From: CAZADS01 sp964483985
Lineage (GTDB): Bacteria > Pseudomonadota > Alphaproteobacteria > Thalassobaculales > Thalassobaculaceae
Assembly (NCBI GenBank): GCA_964483985.1
Contig: CAZADS010000012.1
Span: 1 to 12,863, forward strand
Reading direction: 5' to 3'
DNA length: 12,863 nt
Below are positions 1 to 6,815 of the stretch, piece by piece. Within the stretch, counting starts at the first letter, position 1. Every line of letters begins with the position of its first letter. Both the position numbers and the translations under genes were made by a program. The notes beneath the pieces were generated by a model that worked only from the letters and a program-made list of their open reading frames with translations, did not search any database and was not told the origin of the DNA.

Positions 1-93
1 ATTGAAAGAATAACTGGTCGTCTACGGCAAGCACCATTAGAGGCTACAGCCGCATGTAAAGCTTGTGAATTTGCCATTAAAAATTCTCCCTAA
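1..93 (+). CDS. C-terminal fragment of an unidentified protein
   Basis: The window opens inside a reading frame that ends at a TAA (91-93), leaving 30 codons. The visible tail is a short, partly amphipathic segment with Arg/Lys and two Cys in a 'ACKAC' stretch, ending in 'AIKNSP'. The frame is supported by a strong intrinsic terminator whose left arm begins six bases after the stop, the expected place for the end of a transcribed gene. I do not recognise the family from so short a tail and assign no function. The 5' part lies outside the window. Confidence 0.6.
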   Translation: MERITGRLRQAPLEATAACKACEFAIKNSP

Positions 94-98
94 GCCAA

Positions 99-136
99 GA
101 GCCAACTTTTCCAAGCATCCCAGTTGGCTCGTTTTT
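99..136 (+). terminator. Rho-independent terminator
   Basis: A perfect 9-bp stem, GAGCCAACT (99-107) with AGTTGGCTC (122-130), encloses a 14-nt loop and is followed immediately by GTTTTT (131-136). It sits just past the stop of the partial gene at 1-93, so it most likely ends that transcript. Confidence 0.85.
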
Positions 137-335
137 GTCGACGCGCCCACGTATAGGCACATCGAAACCCCATAAATGCCCCTAAAACAATTCAGAACGG
201 AATGCTATTCAACAGTCACCTATAATTTAGCAGCGCCAGCAAATGTTATTAAGCGCAAACAAAAAAGGGACTGCCATAGTCGTAACTACGACAACTGTGC
301 CAAGAAACTTAATAAACAATTCGATTTTGGAATCG

Positions 336-539
336 TCATCCTGCATGTTGAGCAAACAAAGAAAGTAGACGTCGAGATTTTGATTTCTTATCCGATACAT
401 GTTTATTTGGTACTAACTTCCCAAACGCAGATAAAAATGCTTCGGCCCTTAGTTTTTTTGCGCGGCTGTGAGCTATCTCAATTTCGGAAACGGTTAATTC
501 GACACTTGGATATAGAGGATCATTTTTATAACTATACAC
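336..539 (-). CDS. Small hypothetical protein, GTG start (67 aa)
   Basis: I do not recognise this gene, but the frame looks real. The longest form would start with an ATG at 641. A better start is the GTG at 537-539, which has AGGAG (complement of 548-552) eight bases upstream. The 67-residue product has a charged predicted helix at about residues 16-43, containing 'SRAKKLRAEAF', then a basic tail at about 49-58 ('SDKKSKSRR'). There is no signal peptide or membrane segment. A short protein with an 'AxxLRAEAF' helix and a Lys/Arg-rich tail resembles many uncharacterised small proteobacterial proteins, but that is an impression, not a family assignment. It stands alone in a gene-poor stretch. 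A competing plus-strand frame over the same bases has no ribosome binding site and reads like noise. Confidence 0.45.
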   Translation of the reverse strand: MYSYKNDPLYPSVELTVSEIEIAHSRAKKLRAEAFLSAFGKLVPNKHVSDKKSKSRRLLSLFAQHAG

Positions 540-1381
540 TAGTTTTACTCCTTTCATATATTGGTTGATAGGATTGAAATAGTCCCCCACTCCATTGATT
601 ACCAACGCTTTATTGGTATTTCCGTTATGAAAAAAACGCATGACTCAATTAATGAATTTTAAACATCCGGTTTGATCATGACTAGGCGTATACCTTTATT
701 AAGCCACACTGTTATTCACAAATCGCGGTTCCTAAAACCCGTGGCCTGCTGCAGAAAATTTGCGCGCTGGTGGCTCGTTTTTGTCACACTTTCAGAACAA
801 AAAACTAACCGACAGCACGCTTATTCTTCCTCATTGCAATTAAGGCTCGGCAGTGAACAAGATTTACCTAATTTGTGTAAACGCAAAAATCATCAATACG
901 GTATTTTACCAAATGTCGACCGTTTCGGATCAAACTAATGAATAAATAAATTTTCCGACTGTACAAACGTCATCCAATAACGTGATACAAAAATAGAAGT
1001 TCGTCATGCCAAGGATATCTTTGAAACAGGCTTGTCATATTGGGCATATTCCCAATATTTCCATCTGTCTGAAATGCCACCGTTGCAAATAAAGATCAAA
1101 ATTAAAATAGGGGATGAAATAACAAGACCGACAGCAAAAACGTAGAAAAAAAGTAACCGGCATTACACTTTCTTTTGGGATTTACTATAACGTTGTTCTA
1201 CAATGACGTAACTATGATAGCTTAGTCACCCAAAAAAATGATGGCGTTATGGATCCAAAGCAATGAGTCCGATAAAGAAAGCTACGCCTTTGGCTTTGCC
1301 CATCAGTATTTCATATGTCACATTTAGAGTACCATAAATAATTTCCAAAAATTTAAGCTAACTGAAATTGGAACAGGAAAC
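540..1381. other. Gene-poor stretch with possible gene debris
   Basis: There is no convincing intact gene. A plus-strand frame at 672-938 lacks a ribosome binding site and has noise-like composition. On the minus strand one reading frame from the ATG at 1301-1303 down to the TGA at 1004-1006 (exactly 100 codons) is interrupted by three internal stops. Its pieces look protein-like: 'MGKAKGVAFFIGLIALDP', a basic piece 'VEQRYSKSQKKV', and a hydrophobic piece of about 20 residues followed by 'RWKYWEYAQYDKP'. This may be a decayed membrane-protein gene or chance in AT-rich DNA. A 15-bp copy of the terminator segment at 125-139 recurs at 771-785 without its pairing arm. The promoter of the GFA-family gene should lie near the right end. 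Confidence 0.3.
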
Positions 1382-1873
1382 ATGATCACCGAAGCTGATT
1401 TACCCCTACATGGTGGGTGCGCTTGCGGAAAGGTTCGTTACCAATTAACTGAAACACCTCTGTTTACGCACGCATGTCATTGCATAGATTGTCAACGTTC
1501 AACCGGTAGTGCCTTCGTTATTCATACACTCACGACCGAAGAAGGATTTGTTATCACCGGTGATACCAAATCAACCACTCTCCCAACCGGAAGTGGTGCT
1601 GGTTATGATCCGCATTTTTGTGTAACCTGCGGGACATTTGTTTGGTGCCAATATCATCGTGCTGTTAAGGGATTTATTGTAGTTAGAACGGGAACCCTAG
1701 ATCAGGCATATAAAATTGCGCCTCAAGCCCATGTTTTTACAAAACAAAAACTGTCTTGGTTGGCGCTCCCATCAAACATTCCTTGTTTTGATGAATTTTA
1801 TGACGCAAAACAAACGTGGCCAACGTTTAGTAACGAAAAACTGGCGAATTTAGTCCAAAAATATTCTGCGTGA
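1382..1873 (+). CDS. GFA (CENP-V/GFA) family zinc protein
   Basis: The 163-residue protein belongs to the family named after glutathione-dependent formaldehyde-activating enzyme (CENP-V/GFA domain). Most members have no proven reaction, and the original Gfa activity of joining formaldehyde to glutathione should not be assumed here. The Cys ligand set for two zinc ions is complete: GGCACGKVRY (residues 11-20, C13 and C15), 'ACHCIDCQRSTGS' (C32, C34, C37) and 'FCVTCGT' (C80, C83). The domain fills residues 8 to about 125, a normal length. There is no signal peptide, so it should be cytosolic. The ATG at 1382 is preceded by GGAACAGGAAAC, which supplies a modest ribosome binding site. It converges on the carboxymuconolactone decarboxylase-like gene, with 72 bp between their stops. 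Confidence 0.9.
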   Translation: MITEADLPLHGGCACGKVRYQLTETPLFTHACHCIDCQRSTGSAFVIHTLTTEEGFVITGDTKSTTLPTGSGAGYDPHFCVTCGTFVWCQYHRAVKGFIVVRTGTLDQAYKIAPQAHVFTKQKLSWLALPSNIPCFDEFYDAKQTWPTFSNEKLANLVQKYSA

Positions 1874-1945
1874 TCAAATCGTACTCGACTTTCCTCAACC
1901 CATAATACTGCGACATGAGTTTGCAAATTGAATTCAAAAATGGTG

Positions 1946-2344
1946 TTAACTGTCTCCCTCTGCCTTTAATTCTTTAAATACACGGGCCGCGACAAACATA
2001 GCTCCGCGGACTGGTGGCATGCCTACGTATCCAGAAAGATGCAACATAGTTTCGATTAATTCACCCTCAGTCCAACCTTGGTTTATAGCAAAACGCAAAT
2101 GAACCGCCAGCTCTTCTTCTCTCCCGGTAGCAACGTCAGAAACCACCGTTATCAAAGCGCGCGTTTTAGTATCTAACCCTGACCGTGCCCAAAGTGCACC
2201 AAATACGGTCTCTGTTCCCAAATCTAAAAATTTTCGCATGATAGGATCACTATAGACGGTCGCGTTTGCGCGCTCATATGCCGCCTCCCCAAGCATCCTT
2301 TTGCGAATAGTGTCTCCCTTTTGATAAAGTTCACTCTTTGTCAT
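1946..2344 (-). CDS. Carboxymuconolactone decarboxylase family protein (PcaC-like)
   Basis: The 132-residue protein matches the PcaC-like branch of the carboxymuconolactone decarboxylase (CMD) family. The classical enzyme decarboxylates gamma-carboxymuconolactone in the protocatechuate branch of aromatic degradation. The CMD core spans about residues 36-120, with 'LDTKTRALITVVSDVATGRE' (57-76), 'ELAVHLRFAINQGWTEGEL' (78-96) and 'ETMLHLSGYVGMPPV' (98-112). It lacks the CxxC of AhpD-type members, so a peroxidase role is unlikely. The ATG at 2342-2344 has AGGGAG about eight bases upstream. Only 32 bp upstream is the stop of a decayed SDR in the same orientation, so the two were probably once an SDR-CMD operon. 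No other pca gene is visible, so the substrate may well differ from the textbook one. Confidence 0.88.
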   Translation of the reverse strand: MTKSELYQKGDTIRKRMLGEAAYERANATVYSDPIMRKFLDLGTETVFGALWARSGLDTKTRALITVVSDVATGREEELAVHLRFAINQGWTEGELIETMLHLSGYVGMPPVRGAMFVAARVFKELKAEGDS

Positions 2345-2376
2345 ATTGAAATCTCCCTAATAAGGGCGTGACCAGG

Positions 2377-2686
2377 CTAAACTAGACCGCCCGATACATC
2401 AATTGTTCGCCCCGTTACATAGTCCACATCAATAGAAGCGAAGAAGCAAATGGCCCAAGCTTGGTCAACCTTTTGCGCCAATTGAGCTTGGGCTATATAT
2501 TATTAGCTGGCGGGCGTTAGTCTGACGACCCATATTTCCTGTAGAAATCCCGCAATTGGTATTTTCTCTAAACAGTTCTCGATGGGTTTCAAAAGTTATA
2601 GCCACTACCCGAGACCAGGTCACTGGAAGTTCATAGCATGGGACAGATTTCCTATGATGGGTACTAACAATAGTTTTTGGCAACAC
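2377..2686 (-). pseudogene. Decayed short-chain dehydrogenase (SDR)
   Basis: Pieces of an SDR persist in two minus-strand frames. In one (about 2465-2686) I read 'HRKSVPCYELPV' and 'TWSRVVAI', which resemble the segment after NNAG and the 'dWdRVvaiN' helix, then 'GISTGNMGRQTNARQ', which resembles the catalytic-Ser strand 'nISSgnGRQ'. After a frame change near 2470-2490 the second frame gives the typical SDR C-terminus, 'AWAICFFASIDVDYVTGRT' followed by 'IDVSGGLV' and TAG (2377-2379). The N-terminal Rossmann Gly-rich loop, an intact Tyr-x3-Lys and much of the C-terminal half are absent, and that second frame has a TAA at 2500-2502. It cannot encode a working dehydrogenase. It precedes the CMD-like gene by 32 bp, suggesting a lost operon partner. 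The C-terminal segment is unmistakable; the upstream matches are more degraded. Confidence 0.72.
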
Positions 2687-3088
2687 GACTAATGCCTATC
2701 GTGAAATTTGACAGTTGCGTCAACTAAAAATTCCGTTCTATTACCCTATCCTTGAAGCCTAAAAGCAGCATCAAAAAGAAGGAAAAACGAGTATCAGGAA
2801 TTTACGCAAAGTAATCGGATTGGCTAAGATGAACTTACCCGATTGGTCTTGAGGGGGTATTCTACAATCTCAATCGCCAATGATCAGAGTAATATCAAAC
2901 GAACAAATCTCAAAACAATTTTTAAGGCCAGAAACTTTCAGATATGAACGCGATTCCAAATTACAATTAGGACGACTTGATCAATATGAATAACTTGGAA
3001 ATAGTAGCCTAATTGCACTTCGAGAACAGTTACAAGCACTGTCGGGGACCCAATCGTTTCCCCGTAAATATTTTGGGCTTCAAATTTC
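2687..3088. other. Intergenic stretch without a recognisable gene
   Basis: No frame here reads like a protein. It may include the lost N-terminal part of the decayed SDR, but no Rossmann motif survives. Near the end of the intact SDR, CGGGGA and TCCCCG arms (3042-3063, read on the minus strand) form a 6-bp hairpin 26 bp past the stop. It has no T tract, so it is at best a weak terminator. Confidence 0.4.
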
Positions 3089-3871
3089 TTAATCCATTAC
3101 GACACCGCCCCCAATATTCAATACCGCACCAGTAATTTCAGATGCCTCCCGAGAAGTAAGGAAGACGAAACCATTAGCTATATCAGACGCTGACTGGAGC
3201 CGGTTAAGCGGGATTTCATTAGCGGCTAAATCTGAACTGAAATCTTCAACTGACTGATCGTCGCGTTTACGCTTAGCAAACGTCGCCCAAGCCATGCCTT
3301 CATTCTTAATGTGTCCCGGGGCTATAGAGTTTACTCGAATAGAGGGCGCTAACTCCACCGCCATAGCTCGGCTAAACCCGATCACAGCCGCCTTCGCTGC
3401 ACAATAGACGGCGGTCTGTGCCCAACCTCTTTTCCCTGCTTGTGAGGCCGTATTGGTAATCGAGGCGTTTTCTACACCATCTAGATAGTGTATTGCCGCT
3501 TTAGTGCAGATGATCACCCCTTTTGTATTCACGGCGATAACTCGATCGATATCTTCGGAAGATAGATCGATGAGGTAACCGGGAACATTGGTTCCAGCAT
3601 TGTTAATCAATGTGGTGATCCCGTCCATGGCTTCCTGAGCCTGCGCCATCATAGCAGTAACATCATCAGCCGAAGTCACGTCTGCCGGAGAACCGAACGC
3701 CCGATCCGATTCAGCTTTTAATACCTCCAACGCGGTCCCCAATGCCGCATCGTTATAATCAGTGACAAATACCAAAGCCCCCTCTGCCATGAAAGCTCGT
3801 GCTGTCGCCATCCCAATAGCTCCCGCTCCTCCCGTAATCACGGCCTTAATTCCATTTAGCCTACCAGTCAT
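3089..3871 (-). CDS. SDR family NAD(P)-dependent oxidoreductase
   Basis: This 260-residue classical SDR carries all core elements (numbered from the chosen start): the cofactor loop TGGAGAIG (13-20), Asp38 at the end of the second strand in 'VTDYND', which favours NAD over NADP, 'ADV' near residue 64, NNAG (90-93), catalytic Ser143 in 'NTASQAGKRG', Tyr156 and Lys160 in 'YCAAK', 'IAPGH' after the sixth strand, and a normal C-terminal 'TGAVLNIGGG'. It should interconvert a hydroxyl and a carbonyl on an unknown cytosolic substrate. The start is the ATG at 3869-3871, with AGGAG six bases upstream. An in-frame TTG at 3875-3877 directly abuts that AGGAG and cannot use it. It lies downstream of the cupin gene in the same orientation (gap 234 bp), so cotranscription is possible but unproven. 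Confidence 0.93.
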   Translation of the reverse strand: MTGRLNGIKAVITGGAGAIGMATARAFMAEGALVFVTDYNDAALGTALEVLKAESDRAFGSPADVTSADDVTAMMAQAQEAMDGITTLINNAGTNVPGYLIDLSSEDIDRVIAVNTKGVIICTKAAIHYLDGVENASITNTASQAGKRGWAQTAVYCAAKAAVIGFSRAMAVELAPSIRVNSIAPGHIKNEGMAWATFAKRKRDDQSVEDFSSDLAANEIPLNRLQSASDIANGFVFLTSREASEITGAVLNIGGGVVMD

Positions 3872-4061
3872 TCGCAACTCCTTTCGCCAATTTTTCTCTT
3901 CGTCTATTGTCTTGTTCGCCGGCGTCCTTAAACCAAACCATAGACTAGCTCACCTTATTGTTCTTATGACATTTTTTAATGCCTGATGTTTAATAACTTG
4001 GGAAAATCCATACATCCCTCGAAATGGGAATTTCAAAACCAAGCGCTCAACCTCTGATATC

Positions 4062-4081
4062 ATTGATTGATTGATTGATTG
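4062..4081. repeat. Tetranucleotide tandem repeat (ATTG)5
   Basis: Five uninterrupted copies of ATTG occupy 4062-4081. They lie 24 bp beyond the cupin stop and about 190 bp upstream of the SDR start, in the presumed leader of the SDR. Tetranucleotide tracts can change copy number by slippage; five copies is short for a proven contingency locus. Confidence 0.9.
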
Positions 4082-4105
4082 GTGAGCTAAGGCCACAAAT
4101 CAATC

Positions 4106-4486
4106 CTAAATCGGGGGTTCCGCCTCTTTTATATGTTCTGTCGGCTGGGGGGTAGTAGTCATCAAGGTTACGCCTTTTGGGGACTCAAATTGATGCCATG
4201 TATTTTGAGGTACTACGGCTATCATTCCCTCCTTCAATTGGACAACCTCTGTAGATTGTTCCGTCTTGAGCGTTAAAGTCACATAACCTTTTAGAATTTG
4301 GACAATCTCATCACCATTGGGATGCCGTTCCCATTGACTAGTGCCAGAAAATCCACCCATGAAGATAGCACCATCCCTGTAATCCACAATCCGCGCAAAG
4401 GTTCCCTTGGTATCTGAGAATCGGGTGCGGTCTTCCAAAAACGTCACAGTACTGAGCACCTGTTCCAGATCATATACCTGCGCCAT
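4106..4486 (-). CDS. Cupin domain protein
   Basis: The 126-residue protein is a single-domain cupin. The first cupin motif reads 'SQWERHPNGDEIVQILKG' (50-67), offering Glu53, His55 and Glu60, and the second reads 'VVPQNTWHQF' (91-100) with His98. The first motif has ExH in place of the usual HxH, so metal binding may be altered, and a binding or isomerase role is as likely as a dioxygenase. No family-specific function can be assigned. The start is the ATG at 4484-4486, with AGGAGG seven bases upstream. A longer form from 4525 would add 13 Cys/Gly-rich residues and bury the ribosome binding site. It is divergent from the qor-like gene and precedes the SDR on the same strand, so it may be regulated with either. 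Confidence 0.85.
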   Translation of the reverse strand: MAQVYDLEQVLSTVTFLEDRTRFSDTKGTFARIVDYRDGAIFMGGFSGTSQWERHPNGDEIVQILKGYVTLTLKTEQSTEVVQLKEGMIAVVPQNTWHQFESPKGVTLMTTTPQPTEHIKEAEPPI

Positions 4487-4600
4487 GCTCTTTCCTCCTC
4501 TTCCACAATGATTTTTACAGCTCACTTGTACGAAGTTTAACTCGAATCGTTTCCTATCAATCTGATTAGATTTACGCTAAAAGATATCGAAAAATATTCA

Positions 4601-4606
4601 TATAAT
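4601..4606 (+). promoter_or_regulatory. Candidate -10 box upstream of qor
   Basis: A perfect TATAAT stands 38 bp before the qor start, in the 158-bp gap between divergent cupin and qor genes. I find no good -35 hexamer at 16-18 bp, so this is only a partial promoter call. Confidence 0.35.
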
Positions 4607-4644
4607 TTCTGACCTTATCAATTTAACTTATGAATTGAGCATTT

Positions 4645-5619
4645 ATGCCTAAGGCTATCATCATTCGTGAATACGGTACTTCTAACGTTCTGCTCCATGA
4701 AGATATCAGTGTAGGAGTTCCAAGCGATGGGCAACTTCAGATTCGGCAGACTGCCATTGGGGTAAACTATCATGATGTCTATGTGCGCTCAGGTCTATAC
4801 AAAACCTTAACCCTACCCGGAATACCCGGTTGCGAGGCTTCAGGCATTGTAGAAACCATAGGTCCTGGGGCAACCGAATTCCAACCGGGAGATCGGATTG
4901 CTTATATCACTAACGGTTACGGAGCATACGCCAGCCATCGCCTCCTAGACAAAGCACTGGCTTTAAAATTACCCCATTCTATATCTGACGAATTGGCGGC
5001 AACCAATCTCTTAAGGGGCATGACAGTTCAAATGTTAATTGAACATGTTGTACGTCTTACTTCTGATCATACTATTATAGTTACCGCTGCTGCCGGAGGT
5101 GTTGGCAGGTTAATTTGTCAGTGGGCTAATTCATTAGGTACTCGCGTAATAGGAATCGTAAGCACCCCGAAAAAAGCAAAATTAGCGAACTCCTACGGCT
5201 GCAAACATTCAATTGTTTACGATCAGAAAAATTTAATTGCCGAAGTAATGGCCCTTACCAATGGAAACGGAGTCGATATTGTTTATGATTCAGTTGGTGC
5301 CGATACTTTCAAAAATTCTTTAGAGATGTTAGCACCGTGCGGACACTTGGTAAATTTTGGCCAATCTTCTGGGGCCGTTGATCCATTGCTTATGTCAACA
5401 TTAGCAAAAAAATCCCTTACCGTTTCAAGACCTATTTTGTTTCATTACATTAGTAATAGCCAGGTATATGAAAGCATGGCTAATACCGTCTTCAATACTC
5501 TCCAGCGTAACGCCTTAATACTACCTGATCCAGAACCTTACAGTTTGGAGAACGCATCGATAGCTCATAATATCTTAGAATCGCGCCGTGGGGGAGGAAG
5601 TTTATATCTAATCCCCTGA
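4645..5619 (+). CDS. qor: NADPH:quinone oxidoreductase (Qor-type MDR)
   Basis: This 324-residue protein follows the E. coli Qor/zeta-crystallin template along its length. It has 'VNYHDVYVRSGLY' (40-52) for Qor's 'INFIDTYIRSGLY', 'PGIPGCEASGIVETIG' (58-73), the NADPH loop AAAGGVG (148-154) followed by 'LICQWANSLG', 'DSVGADTF' (215-222), 'FGQSSGAV' (238-245) and the family-typical end 'ILESRRGGGSLYLIP'. There are no zinc-ligand Cys/His, as expected for this zinc-free medium-chain branch. The known reaction of the family is NADPH-dependent reduction of quinones or of alkenal/enone double bonds in the cytosol. The ATG at 4645 has no clear Shine-Dalgarno. A sulfurtransferase gene follows 84 bp downstream in the same direction, so the two are a likely operon. 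The divergent cupin may share the control region. Confidence 0.9.
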   Translation: MPKAIIIREYGTSNVLLHEDISVGVPSDGQLQIRQTAIGVNYHDVYVRSGLYKTLTLPGIPGCEASGIVETIGPGATEFQPGDRIAYITNGYGAYASHRLLDKALALKLPHSISDELAATNLLRGMTVQMLIEHVVRLTSDHTIIVTAAAGGVGRLICQWANSLGTRVIGIVSTPKKAKLANSYGCKHSIVYDQKNLIAEVMALTNGNGVDIVYDSVGADTFKNSLEMLAPCGHLVNFGQSSGAVDPLLMSTLAKKSLTVSRPILFHYISNSQVYESMANTVFNTLQRNALILPDPEPYSLENASIAHNILESRRGGGSLYLIP

Positions 5620-5703
5620 TGGATTGAATTAACTTAAATTTCCTTATTAAAATAACTGATTGATAATGATACTCAAATATCAAAAATAGGGTGGTGTTAA
5701 CAA

Positions 5704-6594
5704 ATGACGACTGATGTTCAGTGGAGGTATCCAAAGGCATTTGTTGAATGCGATTGGCTAAATAATCATATTGGCAGTCAGAGTGTACGAATATACGATT
5801 GTACAACATATCTCCATTATACTGACGATCATCCTGCCAAACCATACGACGTTGAAAGCGGGCTCAAAGATTATAAGGAAGCTCACATACCAACGGCAGC
5901 ATTTTTAGACCTACAAAATGACCTTTCAGAGCTTAATAGCCCGTACAGCTTTACGTTACCTAAATTTAATGATCTCGCAGAAAGGTTCGGAAAGAATGGA
6001 ATTGGAAAACCGTTTCACATTATTTTATATGCACGAAATGGTATGCAGTGGGCTACCAGAATCTGGTGGATGCTGCACGTATTGGGCTACCAAAATGTAA
6101 GTATATTAAATGGGGGAATTATAGAGTGGGAGCGATTGGGATTACCTACTGAACAAAAAGCTAATGCATACAATTATGCTAAACTAGAGGTTAACATTAA
6201 GCCAGATGTATTTGTTGGAAAAGAAAGAGTGCTTGAAGCTATTAATGACCAAACATTTTTGCTGCTTAATGCATTAACTAGCGACATACATTCTGGAGAA
6301 AATCCACGTTATGGAAGACCAGGGAGAATTCCTAATAGTCTAAATATCCCATTTCACGATTTAATAGAACCTACCACTGGCAAATTCAAACCACCACAGG
6401 AAGTAATGCAAATATTCACAAATAATGGCATTACTTCCAATCTGAAAATTTTAAATTATTGTGGAGGAGGAATAGCTGCTACGTTAAATGCTTTCGTTCT
6501 TCGCCAATTAGGTTTTCAATTGCTCCAAATTTATGACAATTCTTTGAGTGAATGGGCTATGGATCAAACTCTTCCTTTAGAAAAAGATGAGTGA
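5704..6594 (+). CDS. Two-domain sulfurtransferase (rhodanese/3-mercaptopyruvate type)
   Basis: The 296-residue protein has the tandem rhodanese layout of thiosulfate and 3-mercaptopyruvate sulfurtransferases. The non-catalytic N-terminal domain covers about 10-150 ('HIPTAAFLDL' at 61-70, 'WATRIWWMLHVLGYQNVSIL' at 116-135, 'NGGIIEW' at 136-142). The catalytic C-terminal domain covers about 165-292 ('GRPGRIPNSLNIP' at 204-216, catalytic Cys253, 'YDNSLSEWA' at 277-285). The active-site loop reads CGGGIAAT. Known groups usually read CGSGVTA (mercaptopyruvate) or CRKGVTA (thiosulfate), so the neutral Gly-rich loop is nearer the mercaptopyruvate type but not identical. There is no signal peptide, so it is probably cytosolic. 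The ATG at 5704 is preceded by 'AGGGTGGTG'. It lies 84 bp after qor in the same direction. Confidence 0.9.
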   Translation: MTTDVQWRYPKAFVECDWLNNHIGSQSVRIYDCTTYLHYTDDHPAKPYDVESGLKDYKEAHIPTAAFLDLQNDLSELNSPYSFTLPKFNDLAERFGKNGIGKPFHIILYARNGMQWATRIWWMLHVLGYQNVSILNGGIIEWERLGLPTEQKANAYNYAKLEVNIKPDVFVGKERVLEAINDQTFLLLNALTSDIHSGENPRYGRPGRIPNSLNIPFHDLIEPTTGKFKPPQEVMQIFTNNGITSNLKILNYCGGGIAATLNAFVLRQLGFQLLQIYDNSLSEWAMDQTLPLEKDE

Positions 6595-6707
6595 AACTCA
6601 AGGTTTTAATCCCACATTTTCTGAAGCCGGATTAAGCCCCTTCCCGGAAAGGTTTTTAGGGAACCAACGCGTATCGGAATGGAAACATCAATATTAAAAT
6701 TAACGGC

Positions 6708-6750
6708 ACTCGTGTCATACTGGTATGACGGTTTTCGTTTTAGTCACGAG
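6708..6750 (+). terminator. Nested hairpin, likely terminator of the sulfurtransferase transcript
   Basis: A perfect inner hairpin, GTCATAC (6714-6720) with GTATGAC (6723-6729), is followed by GGTTTTCGTTTT. An outer pair, CTCGT (6709-6713) with ACGAG (6746-6750), encloses it and the T-rich spacer. It lies between the convergent sulfurtransferase and GYD-like genes, about 115 bp past the former's stop. The T-rich tail favours plus-strand termination; the outer arms could form an alternative structure. Confidence 0.5.
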
Positions 6751-6815
6751 GGTCTTTTCGATATCTTAAAACCGTTCCAAAATCAACGATTGAAAGCAAA
6801 AGCAACTCCAAACTT

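Noticed and set aside
279..292. Inverted repeat GTCGTA-AC-TACGAC
   Set aside because: Six-bp arms with a two-base centre, no T tract and no nearby start; likely chance, though it lies just downstream of the small minus-strand gene.
176..568. 130-codon plus-strand open frame
   Set aside because: No ribosome binding site, noise-like composition with no domain signal, and it overlaps the better-supported minus-strand small gene at 336-539.
672..938. 88-codon plus-strand open frame
   Set aside because: No Shine-Dalgarno before either ATG and a composition typical of random AT-rich translation; no recognisable motif.
4487..4525. 13-residue extension of the first cupin, 'MSCKNHCGRGGKS'
   Set aside because: It is translated from the strong AGGAGG ribosome binding site and its flanks, so it is leader sequence rather than protein.
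6639..6657. CCTT/AAGG hairpin followed by TTTTT after the sulfurtransferase gene
   Set aside because: Only a 4-bp stem; the 7-bp nested hairpin at 6708-6750 is the better terminator candidate.
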